Assembly (NCBI RefSeq): GCF_000002425.4
Contig: NC_037270.1
Location: 2,703,680-2,767,679, forward strand
Source of the DNA: Physcomitrium patens
Taxonomy: Eukaryota; Streptophyta; Bryopsida; Funariales; Funariaceae
DNA length: 64,000 bases
Direction of reading: 5' to 3'
Shown: positions 22,440-34,580 of the stretch, one piece after another
How the letters are laid out: each line of letters begins with the position of its first letter
Numbering within the stretch: position 1 is the stretch's first letter
Notes under the pieces: model-generated
The model's database searches: none
Told to the model about the DNA's origin: nothing
The model's input: only the letters and a program-made list of their open reading frames with translations
Program-made: the position numbers and the translations under genes

Positions 22440-23660
22440 CACAAAGGGTGATATGTGGTTTAGAAGCTCAACAAAGGATTATTAGAGAATTTTATGAAAG
22501 TTTATGAGTAAGGCATCAGGATATTTAGGCAACATTTACTAAATTAAGAAAAAAATATTGATAAAAGAGAATGTACAAAGATGTAGCAAATTTTGTAGAA
22601 TCTTGTGAGACTTATAAAAAAATTTCAAATATTTGGCATCAAGATGGATTACACCCAACATATCCTTTGGCTTTACATTATAAGTAGGTGGTGGATTTAG
22701 TAACAATGCCTATGGAACTTGACAAATAAAGTATTTGGTACTTGTATGAGAAGATTTATTGAATATAATTGAAAGACGAGTATTAAGAACAAAAGATATT
22801 AAAAGTATATGCTGATTTTTATTGGAAGAGATTATTTGTCGCTATGGTTGTATTAGAAAAATCATGGCAGATAGAAATGAATTAGATGCAAAGAAAGCAT
22901 AAAAATTCTTTAATAGAATACGAATTAAACTTTCTTTAATAACAACATATAATCCAGAAGATAATAGTAAAAGTTAGCGTGGACATTCACTTATTGTTAA
23001 GGCATTAATAAAGGCATGCAATAGCAAAGCACATGAATGGCCTAAACTACTACTATTTGAACTATGGACAAATTGTACAACTCATAGTCCAGTAACAAGT
23101 TATATGCCTTCTAAATTAATATATGGGCAAAAATTAATAATGCCAATAGAAAATGTAGTACCTACATGGGGTGTATTACTTTGAAAGAATGATCTCAATA
23201 AAAAAGAACTTTTAACATTACGGATTCAAAAATTAAAAAGAAGACCTAATAATATTGAAGTGGCAATAGAAAAACTGAAAGAAGCAAAGAAAAAGAATAA
23301 AGAAAGATTTGATAAAAAACATTGATTACGACAAAAGGCAATTGAAGATGGTAATTAAGTATTAGTTTATCATAGTAGCTTAGACAATTAATATAGCACT
23401 TCAAAGAAGATTGCAAACAGATGGTTTGGACCTTATATTATCAAAAGGGCATACAACAATAGAATATACTTGTTACAAGAACTTGATGGTACAGAATTGA
23501 AGGTCCCTATAGCAAGAAAATAAATCAAGTTATTTAAAGAAAGAAATGAAGATATTTATTTCAATGAAGAACAAAGTCCAATACAAGATATTGAGATTGA
23601 AATAGAAGAGCAAATTGAAGTTCAAGAATTAGACTAAGATGAAGAACATTCTACATCAAC
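21776..23660 (+). pseudogene. RLG-1d RNase H and integrase remnant
   Basis: RNase H text is scattered over 21780-22030. 22035-22283 encodes AYIYNKSINLKFKHITRKKN and MLLRARYYDEEEM, matching the RNase H end of RLG-1a. The integrase HHCC end (FVESCETYKK) lies near 22590, DGLHPTYPLALHY near 22640, and core segments follow to about 23650 in changing frames. A 30-A run at 22407-22436 replaces the lysine-rich stretch KRPKKG of other copies. The purine-rich tract AGAGAGGAGTGGA at 23703-23715 precedes the LTR. Confidence 0.75.
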
Positions 23661-23715
23661 AAATTGAAGAACATTGATGTATGTTGAAAGATGTACAGAT
23701 TCAGAGAGGAGTGGA

Positions 23716-24730
23716 TGTGATGATGTAACATGAATAATAGGTAAAAGATTGTAAAAATTATTATAATATAAAAAATCTTAATTCAAAGTATTAAAATAAA
23801 TTATCTTAAAAATATAAATAATAGTCAAAAAAGATAATAAAATTAAAGGGTACCAATATTACCTTTTACAAAATAGCCTTCTACTTATTTTATTGGACCA
23901 TAAATAAGGCAAATAAAGTAGATTAGGAAAATAAAGAATATGAACATTTATAAGAAGTAAGGAGTTGATTTAAAAAAAATTAACTCAAAAAGATAGAATT
24001 TGATATCCGAGGACGACAACTTTTCAACTTAGGTTGAAATCAAACCTCGAGGTACAAAACTAAGTACCTACGGCAATTTTGGGGTTCTTTTGTAAATTAA
24101 AGAATGGATTTTAAGAGAAAACTATATAGAGTTTTTATGAGTGTTTTTTTTGTGTGATTTAGATTCGTAATAACTTTGAAAGAGCTTTACAAAGTTGAAT
24201 TTGTTTTTGGATGACTTGAATTTTCTGAAATAAAATAGGGTTGATATTTTGGAAGATTTCAAGAGTTTTGTAATAGATCTACAAGTGAAATTTTGTAAAT
24301 TAATGGTTATGGTTGTACTTAATATGTGTTGTGAATTTTAGCTAGATTTAATAGTTGGATTCAAGGTTATTGAGGTTTAAGTAGGTCAAGGTCTCAAAAA
24401 GTAGAATTTTAGGTCTATTGAAGATTTTAAGATTTCTTAAAATCTACTACTTGGATTAGAGTGAAAGTTGTGTGTTTGAATAGTAGACTTCTTTTCCTTT
24501 GTATGTGAGAATTTTGAGATTGATTAAATGGTTTGATGAGAAGAAGTTGGCATTGGAAATTTAGCATTCAGATTAGAGAAGAAGGCTGACCTACACCCGA
24601 GCACATTTTTGTGATTTTCATCTATTGAAGTTAAAAATATTATCTTGCTCTTCAAAAATTTTGAACTCAATCCACCAATTGGATTGGAAGAAATTGAGTG
24701 CTAAAGTTCTATAATTTTGAAGGATATTTG
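23716..24730 (+). mobile_element. RLG-1d 3' LTR, first part
   Basis: It begins TGTGATGATGTAACATG after a polypurine tract. The body is collinear with the 10572 LTR: TAAATTATCTTA, the AGCCTTCTACTTATTT block and GAGCTTTACAAAGTT all recur in order. The LTR continues into the minisatellite at 24731, and its last 250 or so bases were displaced by the RLG-1c insertion at 25358. Confidence 0.75.
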
Positions 24731-25357
24731 TTATTACTATTAGATATTAATTATTGCTACTAAATATTGGTTTTCAATACTAGATATTGATTATTACTAC
24801 TAGATATTGATTGTTGCTATTGGATATTGGTTTTTGCTACTAATTATTGGCTATTGCTAATGGACATTGGTTACTGCTATTGATTTTTTATTACAGCTAT
24901 TGGTTATTGGCTATTATTACTGATTATTGGCTACTGCTATTGGATATTAGTTACTGCTATTGGTTTTTGGTTACTGCTATTGGATATTAGTTATTACTAT
25001 TGGATATCGGTTTTTAATACTAGATATTGGTTATCAATATTGAATATTAGTTATTGCTATTAGATATTGATTTTTGATATTGAATATTGAATATTGCTAC
25101 TGGATATTGGTTTTCAATGTTGGATATTGGTTATTGCTATTGAAAATTGGCTACTGCTACCATATATTAGTTACTGCTATTGGTTTTTGGTTACTGCTAG
25201 TGTATATTGGTTATTACTATTGGATATTGATTTTTAATATTGGATATTGGTGATTGATACTAGATATTGGTTGTTGCTACTAGATATTAATTTTTGCTAC
25301 TGATTATAGGCTACTGCTATTGGATATTAGTTATCGCTATTGATTTTTGATTACCGC
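24731..25357. repeat. 20-bp minisatellite, 31 units plus a partial unit, inside an LTR
   Basis: Units close to TTATTGCTATTGGATATTGG follow one another in exact 20-base register from 24731 to 25350, then 7 bases of a 32nd unit. Units vary but no insertion or deletion breaks the register. Units 11-16 (24931 on) pair with units 22-27 (25151 on), a higher-order period of about 220 bp. It occupies the place where the 10572 LTR has a different array. Confidence 0.9.
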
Positions 25358-26453
25358 TGTCATATTATGTGCTATCTTGCTTGAGAACGTGTCGGATGTC
25401 TAGCTATAGGAGGTAGTATGGAGATTTGCTAATATTCAAGTAGTCTATCGATTTTTGACTGTTGGAATATAAATGATTACAAGAATATACTATAAATCTA
25501 TACGGATGTCCTTCGACTGCTCGTCAAAATCCTTTTTGCTCCAGCCGGTAGGTCTCTAGACGTTACAGAGAACCTCGAACAACTCAATCTACTAATCTTC
25601 GATACCGCTTTATACTCACGACCTTGTATCCACTGACTGTCTTGTTAGATTAATCCAAAAATTTTCATTCACTCCGCATATTCAATCCTATAGACATCCT
25701 TTTAATTCTTCAATCACATACGTAACTTTGATTTCACAAAACAGTCAAGAGTAATCACACCCACTTCATTAAAACTCCAATTCACCAGTACAACACTGAC
25801 TTTCCGCAATGATTGCCTCAGTCTTCCCAAAACCCTATGAAGAAAAAAAAAAACCCTAATTCTCTGTCTTTTTATTTCTCCCCCTGAAGCATGAAGCTAG
25901 CTCTCCGACCCTTAAAATCTTAGTTCTCCCTCCTTTCAAATCCTAGCCTCTGAATTTCTTCAATCTTCCATCTAAAATCTTGAATTGGCTCCACCGTCAG
26001 AGCTTTCTCCTCCATTTTTTGCCTTTTAAAAGGTTCTTTTCCGAAAACAACCTTCCCTGAAACGGCATAGAGAACAGGATAGCCTGAAATGGAATTGAAA
26101 CTCCCGTAATCGAGACCACATTGAATTGCCTGACCAATTCAGGTCTTATATTGGCTAAGAGGCCCGTAGTAAGACCTGGATATTCCTGTAATTGGGTCAA
26201 ATTGATCCTTCGCGTCAGGCTCGCTCAGTCATCGATTTAGTCCTTTTGATTCTGTTGACTCCCACTATTGGACTCGAACGGAGCATTTCGTTACTGGTAA
26301 GTATGTCCTGATCGACTGTAATGGGGTCTTTGAACTGGCTCCTGAATATTGGCACTGGAATTGGTCGTTGCTTCCAATATTCGAGATAACTGAACATTAA
26401 TAAAAGTCCCTTTTCTTTATATTTTCATGGTATATTCGTGTTACAACACGACA
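25358..26453 (-). mobile_element. RLG-1c 3' LTR
   Basis: It starts TGTCATATTATGTGC and ends TTACAACACGACA. On the plus strand it is followed by TCCATCCCCTCTGAACC, the reverse complement of the polypurine tract, so it is the 3' LTR of a minus-strand element. Its length, 1096 bp, is shorter than other RLG-1 LTRs. It cut into the LTR minisatellite of RLG-1d. Confidence 0.8.
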
Positions 26454-26470
26454 TCCATCCCCTCTGAACC
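26454..26470 (-). promoter_or_regulatory. RLG-1c polypurine tract
   Basis: The minus strand reads GGTTCAGAGGGGATGGA, ending at the LTR border. The same site in RLG-1a (49208) and RLG-1b (56482) reads GGTTCAAAGGGGGTGGA. It primes plus-strand synthesis. Confidence 0.75.
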
Positions 26471-26484
26471 TGTGCATCCTCCGG

Positions 26485-28079
26485 TGTCGTATTACGTGTT
26501 GTCTTGTTTGGGAATACACTGGGTATCTAGCTGTGGAAGGTATAGTTGTTTTTGCAAATAACAAAGAAACCCTAATAGATTTTATCCATGTATAAAGAAT
26601 ATAATTGAAATATCAATTTCCAAGTATTTAAAAATACTCCTCATAGTCATTTTAACCATACAATATTCCAATTGCTTTATTTCTTTTATAATTAAGTTAT
26701 TTTTGTTTTTCTTAACAAGCCCTAATCCTAGCCAGTGAGCTTTGACAAGCTGTAACTTTTGATCTAACCGTCCACTTAGTGTGAAATTTTGCACCCAAAT
26801 ACTAGTATAAGCCTTCTATATGCTCATAAAATTTCAGCCCAACCCAACTTACAGATTGCAAGAAAACGCCCAAAAACCGCACTCATGACACTCGACCGCA
26901 ACCTTGAAATTTGATGTAGAAACTCCAAAAGTGATTTCTCCTTTGTCAACCGTTAACTCCAACTCAAAATTGAATAGCCGCTTGATCTCCAAATCTTTTA
27001 TTACCAAGCCAAAAATTACGTCGATCCAAGTAGTAGATCTTCAGATATCACAAAAATCCTATCCAACCCTAGACTGCCAACTTCCGACAACCCTTTGTAC
27101 TAAAACCCAGATATCTCTTGATTGCATCGTTAGATTAAGACAAATTTTTGTATACACTTAGCACACCCAACTATCCAGACAATACCAAATTTTAATCCAT
27201 AGATGCTACACGACTTGCACAAACCAATTGAGAATGCAAACCATCAATGTTTTATATAAAATCCGAAACACCAAAATAAACACTGACTTTGAGCAGCGAT
27301 TGCTCTCCCCTCACAAACCCTAATGAAACCAAACTAGTGACCTTGAAAAGACCTTGAAGCTAGCTCTTCGATTCAAAAAATCTGATCTGAAAAAACCCCC
27401 CCTCTCCAAACTCTTCTCTCTCTTTTAACCCTAATTCTCCCTTCTTTCAAATCCTAGCCTCTGAATTTCTTCAATCTTCCGTCTTGGATCCGGAATTGGC
27501 TCCTTCCGTCTTGGATCCGGAATTGGCTCCTTCTGTCTTGGATCTGGAATTGACTCCATCGTCAGAGCTTTCTCCTCCATTTTTACCTTTAGGAGATCCT
27601 TTTACCGAAAGGACGTCCCCAGAACAGCACAAAGGACGGAACAACCTGAAACGGAATCGGAGCCCCGTAATTGGGACAACATTGAGTCGCCCGACCAATT
27701 CAGTTCTCATATTGGATAAGAGGCCCGTAGTAAGATCTGGATGTTCCCGCAATTGGACCGCATTGGGCTGCCCGACCAATTCAGGTCTCATATTGAGTAA
27801 GAGGTCCCGGATTGAATGTCTTGAAATTGGATCCAATTGGCTCTTCGAACCAGGCTCATCCGTCGTTGAATTGGTCCTTTCCCTTTCTGTTGACTCCCGT
27901 TATTGGAATCGAACGGAGCATTTCAGTAAGCCCCGGCTGACTGTAATGGGATGACTGAACCTAGCCTCTCAGTATTTGCATTGGAATTGGTCGTTGCTCC
28001 CAATATTCGAGGTAACTGAACATTAATAAAAGTCATCTTTTTTTATATTTTCACAGTATACTCGTGTTACAACACGACA
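26485..28079 (-). mobile_element. RLG-1 solo LTR nested in RLG-1c, duplication CCGG
   Basis: TGTCGTATTACGTGTTG to TTACAACACGACA, flanked by CCGG at 26481-26484 and 28080-28083. RLG-1a shows the uninterrupted sequence TCTTCCGGTATGCACC. It is 1595 bp and nearly collinear with the solo LTR at 877-2528, so both belong to one sub-family. The minus strand near 27470-27840 contains the RLG-2-like segment. Confidence 0.9.
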
Positions 28080-28083
28080 CCGG

Positions 28084-29062
28084 TATGCACCAATTTATCC
28101 AATTGCTGTTTGATTTATAATATATTCTCTACGTCTTTGTCCAGTTTGTCTTCATCACCTTCATTATCCAAATCACTTTTATCTTCTTGCTGCGAAATCT
28201 CTATACCTTCATTAAGGTCTCCATATTCATTTCTGCATTTCTTTGTTTAAACAACTTCACTCTCTTCCCTGCAATTGGTATTTTTAATCTTGTGCCATCT
28301 AACTCCCGCAATAAGTAAGTCGCATTATCAAGAACAGTTGTTACCACATACGGTCCAAACCAACGTTTTAAAAACTTCCGTAAAGTGCTCTATTGGTTGT
28401 CCAGACTACTATCATAAATAAGTACCTAATCACCTTCTTCGATTGCTTTAGGTCTCAATCGATATTGCTTATCGAATTGCGCCTTGTTTTGTAACCTTGC
28501 TCTTTTTAACCTTTCCAATGCTATTTGCACATCTTCCGATCTTTGCTCCATTTGTCAATTCTTAATAGCCAGAAGTTCTTCTCTTGTCAATCCATCTTCT
28601 CATGGTAGCATACTCCAAATAAGTACCTTTTCTTCAATCGGCATAATTTATTTTCGACCTGTCATAAGTTCTACTGGCATATATTATGTCAGTGAACTAT
28701 AAATTTGTCGTTCGATCAGTCCATAATGCAAATGACAAAAGCCGTGGCCACTCTCTAACTTTTCCATTACAAGCTTTAACTAATGCTTTGACAATCGGTG
28801 GGTGACCACGTTCGCTTTTTGCATTCCTTTTCGAATTATAAGCAGTAGTCAGTGATAGTTTAACTCCACATCTTTCAAAGAACTTACGAGCTTCTTGTGC
28901 ATTTAATTCTCTACGATCTATAGTGATTTTTTCTACGCATCCGTAGCGGCAAATGACATCTTCAAGCAAAAACCTACAAATCCCCTCTGTAGATTTTGTC
29001 CTCAATGCTCTTCCTTCTACTTGATTTGATAAATCTTCACGAGCTAAGACCAGATATCTCAT
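28084..29062 (-). pseudogene. RLG-1c integrase core and C-terminus
   Basis: Minus-strand frame 28697-29062 starts MRYLVLAREDLSNQVEGRALR, then GICRFLLEDVICRYGC. The second catalytic Asp region is altered (IDRRELNAQEA; DRGEL in RLG-1a), and the Glu region reads AKSERGHPPI. The rest of the C-terminus (28084-28690) is broken by stops but follows RLG-1a. At the upstream border a Gln codon before MRYLV is intact here, while RLG-1a/b have TAG. Confidence 0.75.
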
Positions 29063-30076
29063 CTGTCATAATCCAACTGGCATAATAACTAAATCAACAA
29101 CCTATTTAAAATGAATAGCTAGAGGATACGTAGGATGAAGACCATCTCGATGTCGGATATTGGAATACGATTGACGAATTTCACATGACTCTACAAATGA
29201 AAGCACATCTCGATACATATTTTTCCACCAATATCGTTCCTTGAATTTAGCAAAAGTAGCCCAGATTCCTCTATGCCCTGCCCCTAAAATATCATGAAAC
29301 TCCTTTAATAATTTTAATTTTTCTTCTTTTTTACCTATCACTCGATGTGGCATCCCAATTCCTTTCTTCGGTCTCTTCCATAAGAATCCATCTCGAAGCA
29401 AAAATCCATATGTTTTTTTTCTTATTTGTTTGAATTTTTCTGTTGACCAATTCTCCTACTTAGTCAAAGTATTCAAGTAATGACCAATATCCAATAATTC
29501 TCCTTCATAAGATTCTTGAAGAAATAGCTTGTCTTCTCTGTTGAGATTTGATATTGAATAGAATTTCAATCTGACGTCATCAATGTCTTCAACCATTTCG
29601 TCCCCCCTCTCATATCTTGCTCGAGATAGCATGTCTGCTACTAAATTATCCTTCTCAATAACATGCTTAAATTCCAGATTTAGTGACTTAATATAAGCAA
29701 TCCATCTCAACATTGCAATATCTGACGTTGAACAGTTAGTAATCATTCCAAGCAATGGCAAGCAATCTGTTTCAATTACTACTATTGCCCCAATCAAATA
29801 GTCCTTTTTAGCTTTCATAACCGAAACAACTCCCCAAAGTTCTCTTTTGACTTGCGAATATGCACGCTGATGAATACTTAAAACTTTAGCTCCAAATCGA
29901 ACTGCAAATCTATTTCCACTTGAATCATCTTGACCTACAGCCCATCCAATGGCAATTGGACTAGTGTCCACAGTAAGAATCACTGTTCTATTGCACTTAT
30001 AATCAACCTTTGTCAATATTGGAGGTGACATCAATAATTTCTTCAATCTTTGTATTGCTTGAATATGCTTTTTTTT
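29063..30076 (-). pseudogene. RLG-1c RNase H and integrase N-terminus
   Basis: Two minus-strand frames, 29456-30046 and 29102-29401. The first shows RNase H: VILTVDTSPIAIGWAVGQ, ETDCLPLLGMI and DNLVADMLSRARY. The second shows the integrase zinc region: FHDILGAGHRGIWATFAK, then YRDVLSFVESCEIRQ, where the last Cys is Arg. A stop near 29455 separates them. Confidence 0.8.
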
Positions 30077-30792
30077 CTATTTAAATCGGTAGCCCTTACG
30101 TAACAGTTCATATAATGGATCTGCTCTGTGAGCATAATGAGGGATCCAGATTCGATAAAATACACATGCACCTAAAAACCTGCAAACCTCTGTTAAAGAA
30201 TCACAATCCTCTTTCATCCTTCCAATTCCATCAACTTTAGTCGGATCTAGTTTTCTTCCGTAAGATCCACATAAATGTCCAACAATCACAACCTCTCGTA
30301 CTCCAAATATGGACTTCATACCCGATAATGTACGATGAACTTCCTCAAGCCGAGTTAAAATCTTTTCACAATCTTGTATATGATCAATAACATATTTGCG
30401 ACATCCCCTCTTATCTAAAGTTTCATCCTTGTTTCCTTCTCTGCACCCTTTTATAGGAACATCATCCAGAAAAGGCATAGTCTTTTCCGGAATAAAATCT
30501 CTCAATACCTTATTCATCCCATTCATCATATGTGCAACTGAATTGGCCGCGCCTTGAGGAAGAGTGCACATTCTAACCAATCCAAGTGGTGTTCTCATTG
30601 TTGTCATATCTCGACTGCCTTCAGCAAGTTGAAATTGATCATAACCTGAATACAAGTCACCCATTGAAAAGATCGCCCTTCCTACAAACGCATCAGCAAA
30701 TTCATCCACAATAGGTCCAATTCCTGCATTCCTGACAGTTAGTGCATTCACCGGTTGCATATCTTGAATAAAACGTAGTGACCCATTTTTCT
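30077..30792 (-). pseudogene. RLG-1c reverse transcriptase, 5' truncated
   Basis: Minus-strand frame 30077-30760 covers palm and thumb: YSGYDQFQLAEGSRDMTTM, TPLGLVRMCTLPQGA, the catalytic PFLDDVPIKGC, then MKSIFGVREVVIVGHLCG and RFLGACVFYRIWIPHYAH. Unlike RLG-1a/b, the Arg codon after VFY is intact. At about 30792, in the K-K-N-G-S-L-R-F region, the text switches abruptly to an RLG-2 remnant. No protease, gag or 5' LTR follows. Confidence 0.8.
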
Positions 30793-31734
30793 ATTACGGG
30801 ACCTACATCTTATTAATGAAGAATTCAATATAGAATGATATTTTGAGGCTTTTGCCAAAAGTTGCTTTATTATAATAGAGGGCTGAATTGCATCCAAATC
30901 TTTCAAAATATCATATGATTTTATATTGGTAGTAATTCCCAAAGTCCTTTTTTTCATGAGTTTTAACTTAACGCCTTGAGATAATATATCTTTCTTTACA
31001 GAATTCAAATGTAGAGTAGCTAAATAAACTTTATTAAAATATCCATCTATAAGAAAATCCTTTAATATATAAGATGGCTCTTGAAACTTCCTAGATAAAG
31101 GTATTGGTTTAGGTTGATTCAATATCTCGGTTCTAAGAACATTATTCGGTAGCACAGATGAATTAAGTTCTAATATTGGTAATATTTCTAGTACAAGTAT
31201 TGGATCTAGTCCTCCTATAATTGAATTGAAGTAGTCCTTCACAACTAGTGCATCCAATTGTGGAATTGAATCTTTCTTTTTTTACTGGCCTTTGGTAAGT
31301 ACTCTATGAATGCATTTGACTCAATTTATAAGAGAATCTTGTGGCCCTCGATTATTTTTCTGTCTTATTATGTAGTTGGATTTGTTGGTATTAGTTATTA
31401 AAATTAAATAAAAAATTACACTACTAATATGTATATCTTGATTGCTTATAATTTCTACATACTAGAGTATTTTCATCACTTGTTCTTAGATTGGGACATT
31501 CACTAGTATAATGTCATATTTGATTGCAACAATAACATGGAAGTAATCTTCTTCCAATTCCATTAAGAATATTAGGTATTTCTACTACTATATAGTAGCT
31601 AGGCCTATTTCAAGTTGAGTGGGTAAATGATCCCGGCTATCGAGTTTATATTGTAGAATTTGAAATTGGTTTCTGAATGGGTGGATATTAAAAATATTTT
31701 TTTTTATTTTGCTCAATATATTGAGAATTGGATT
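30793..31734 (-). pseudogene. RLG-2c linker and nucleocapsid remnant
   Basis: The minus-strand frame covering 30793-31257 contains ILKDFLIDG, the basic KLKLMKKR patch, YDILKDLDAIQPSI and LNSSLIR, matching 4600-4880. Its last residues, beyond 30793, are RLG-1c text. 31380-31620 holds decayed CCHC text matching 4000-4180, for example a lysine-poor reversed form of the third knuckle near 31500. The copy is interrupted at 31735 by an LTR. Confidence 0.65.
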
Positions 31735-33068
31735 TGTTATTGCATTATGATTTGGGTGCTATATGAAAATAATGTAACTATATACTTAATATATAATTTA
31801 TTAAGTAACATGATGAGAGCCATATTAGTAGATTTTAATTAGTTGTAGAGTGTGGTAAAATTACTACTTTAAAAGGAGGTTGTTTAAAAGGATTATTATT
31901 AGAATTTATATAACTTTATTTTCTTTTGATAGTGGCTTTTGAGTTTGATTTTTTAGGTAGTAACCTTAAATATTTAGGGTCTCCTATATTAGACATTAGT
32001 GATCCTTGAAGTCTTATTTTGGTTCTTTTATTTCGTGTTTAAAGCATAAATTATATAAATCTTATAAGAAAAAGGATTAAAGAAGGATTTTGGTAGCAAA
32101 GGGAGTAATCAAGATATCAATATAGATGAATGGAGATGGATGATGAAAACCTCCATTCCTATTGATCAAAAATCATGACCAATGGACTTTGAGGAGGCTG
32201 CCTGAGGCCATGTTAGGGATTAGGGTTAGTTTTTCAGAGGGATTCAAAATTTGAAGACTAAGATCAGAGAGCTCATATTTTTGGCTATGGTTTTGATACA
32301 AATCTTATATCATTTAGAATTTATATGAAGGAGATATAGGCGCTCAAAGTTAAGGTATTGATTGGCGAGCTACTATCACTCTTTTTGACATAACACACAC
32401 GTATAAATGGAAATTGAGGATCGACAACTACAACTAAAGAGAGCACTTTTGCAACTATACTTCTTGTATATTCCTTACTGGATTCCAAGTTATAATGAAG
32501 GAGATATTGGATTTTGAAGTCAGCACATATAATCTAAGGGTAGTAGGAGACTCGATTTACGAGTGGTTGTATCTTGAGCTATATTTTGAGAAATTTGACA
32601 AGGTTTTGGCTCAAAATATCAAGAAATGTGTAAATTCATATTAATAAAATTTATGCATAAGTTTGATGGTATTTGAGTATTGGATTCTTGAGATATTAAG
32701 AAAATAGAGCTTGGGTACTTATAAATTAGGATTTAGAGTATTTACTAGGATTTCTTAGATGCCAAAAGATCGAGAGTGAATTTTCAAATGGTTTTTTTTG
32801 TGTTAAAACTTAAGAATGAATTATACTTATTCTATAAATTTGACATAAATTAAATAGCTAGATCAAGAGTTATGAATTTCTAAAATTCAAGAAGAGATAA
32901 TCCTTCATAGGAAAATATGTTTTGAAGGGATTTTGCTATATTTTGAATATTTTATGTAAACTAAAGGAGTTTTGGAAGTTAAGGCAAAATATATATAAAA
33001 ATTTAAGCTAAAATCTTTACAACTAGATATCCAGTATATTTTGAGATAGCAAATCATGTGATATGAGA
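31735..33068 (+). mobile_element. RLG-1-type LTR nested in RLG-2c
   Basis: It runs from TGTTATTGCATTATG to about ATATGAGA and is collinear with 19962-21283, including AATATATAATTTATTAA, GAGGAGGCTGCC and GAAGGAGATATAGG. The flanking RLG-2c text resumes on each side. No matching 4-bp duplication is evident (GATT against CCAC), so the ends are approximate or altered. Confidence 0.7.
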
Positions 33069-33913
33069 CCACATGCTTGGTTATACCCAGAATTTTGAAA
33101 ATTAGAAAAATTCCTATTTTATTTATTTGAATGATTTGTGCTCTAATCAAACCTATTTCTTGTCTGAATTTGATTAACAGCCAATAAAGTCAATTGAATC
33201 ATAGTCTAATTACCAAATTGTTGTTGCTTTTGTAAATTCTAATAATTGGTGGTGGGATGATTATTCTCACAAAATGTACATTGCACAATCATTTGGGGTA
33301 GTGAAGAACATTTTGTTACCAAGTGGCCTTGTCCTTTATAATTACTACACCAAATATTGAAATGCATATTGGTCGGTTTTTGCCTCTTCTCTTTATCCTT
33401 CTCTAGATGAACAACCAATTTATCCATCTTTTTTGTCAAACTTAATAACAAGGACTCATTTGGATCCTTCAATAATTTTTCATAAGATAATTCTTTTGTA
33501 GGTATTGGTTTTTGATATAAGAGGTATAGTAGATATGGCATTGCTGCTATTGGTGGTACAACCTATAATGGAATAGTATTAACTATTTTCTACCAATTAA
33601 GATTTATACCATAAATAATTATTCTTAGATAACTATCCATTGCTTCATTCCAAGCTGGTATTTGATAACCTCTAAGAGATAGAATCATCCTAGTTCTTGT
33701 AGTTAAGAATTAGTCATAATGATATTTTTTTCATACCTTAACTTGATCAAGTAAAGAAGCAACAATGGCTGGATGAGCTTTCTTTATAAACATCTTTAAT
33801 TCTGGTGGATATAGTCTATTAACCAATATAAAAAAAACAAACAAATTCAAAATTTGGTTATTTTGGCCATTTACAACAGATATCTACTACTCGGCCATAA
33901 TATGATTACACCA
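33069..33913 (-). pseudogene. RLG-2c gag remnant
   Basis: Minus-strand frame 33239-33541 has KKMDKLVVHLEKDKEKRQKP, then knuckles CSNYKGQGHLVTKC and CTFCENNHPTTNY, each with one Cys changed to Tyr. 33550-33913 holds capsid-end text with stops. It matches 3400-3720 and 47325-47740 of the plus-strand copies. It is cut at 33914 by an LTR. Confidence 0.7.
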
Positions 33914-34580
33914 CTGTCATACTGTAAAAGCTTACAATATGTAAAAATTAGTTAAAATATATTATACGTTAATAAGTCTAGATATATATTAGAATGGTTA
34001 ATACATTAATTTAAAGAGAGTGGATTTAAGAAACTTTATTTTGAGTTTTATCTTTTTTGATTATAGCATTTAAAAAAAATTATAAGACCTACATATTTAG
34101 TATAAAGCCTTGAGAGGAAATTAGAGCCTAAAGAAGAAAATTTTAACTAAATGGAGGGTTATTGGAAGGGATAAAAGTAAAGCATGGTTGGATGATGGCA
34201 AGGAATGGGAATCTCCATTCCTATTGGTCAAAGGCCATGTCTGATGGGCTTCAAGGAGGCTGCCCGAAGCCTTATTAGAAATTAGGGTTTCTCTTTTGAG
34301 GTCATTCGAGCTTTGGAGGCTAAGATCAGCAAATTCAAGGTTTTGGATGTAATTTGGGTGAAGAATTTGTGTGATTTTGATTTTTTGTGAAGAAAACATA
34401 GATGTTCTAAGTTAAGGTATCAAATTTGTACCTACTGTTATTCTTTGAAGCATAACATATGCATACAGAGAGCAATAAAAGATCGGCAACTGAAATTAGA
34501 CAGAATAATTTTTTGGCTATACTTTACATATACTATTTAACAAATTCTAAGTTTAAGTGAAGGAGTTATAGGGCATATAG
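33914..34580 (+). mobile_element. Partial RLG-1-type LTR
   Basis: It starts TGTCATACTGTAAAAGC and is collinear with 15641-16320, including CTCCATTCCTATTGGTCAAAGG and GGAGGCTGCCCGAAGCC as separate blocks. The 3' half is missing and the text changes near 34580 to a different element. Confidence 0.6.

Noticed and set aside
24731-25357. Regular repeat considered as a CRISPR array or telomere-like sequence
   Set aside because: Units abut with no unique spacers and the unit is not a telomere motif. It sits inside an LTR of a retrotransposon.
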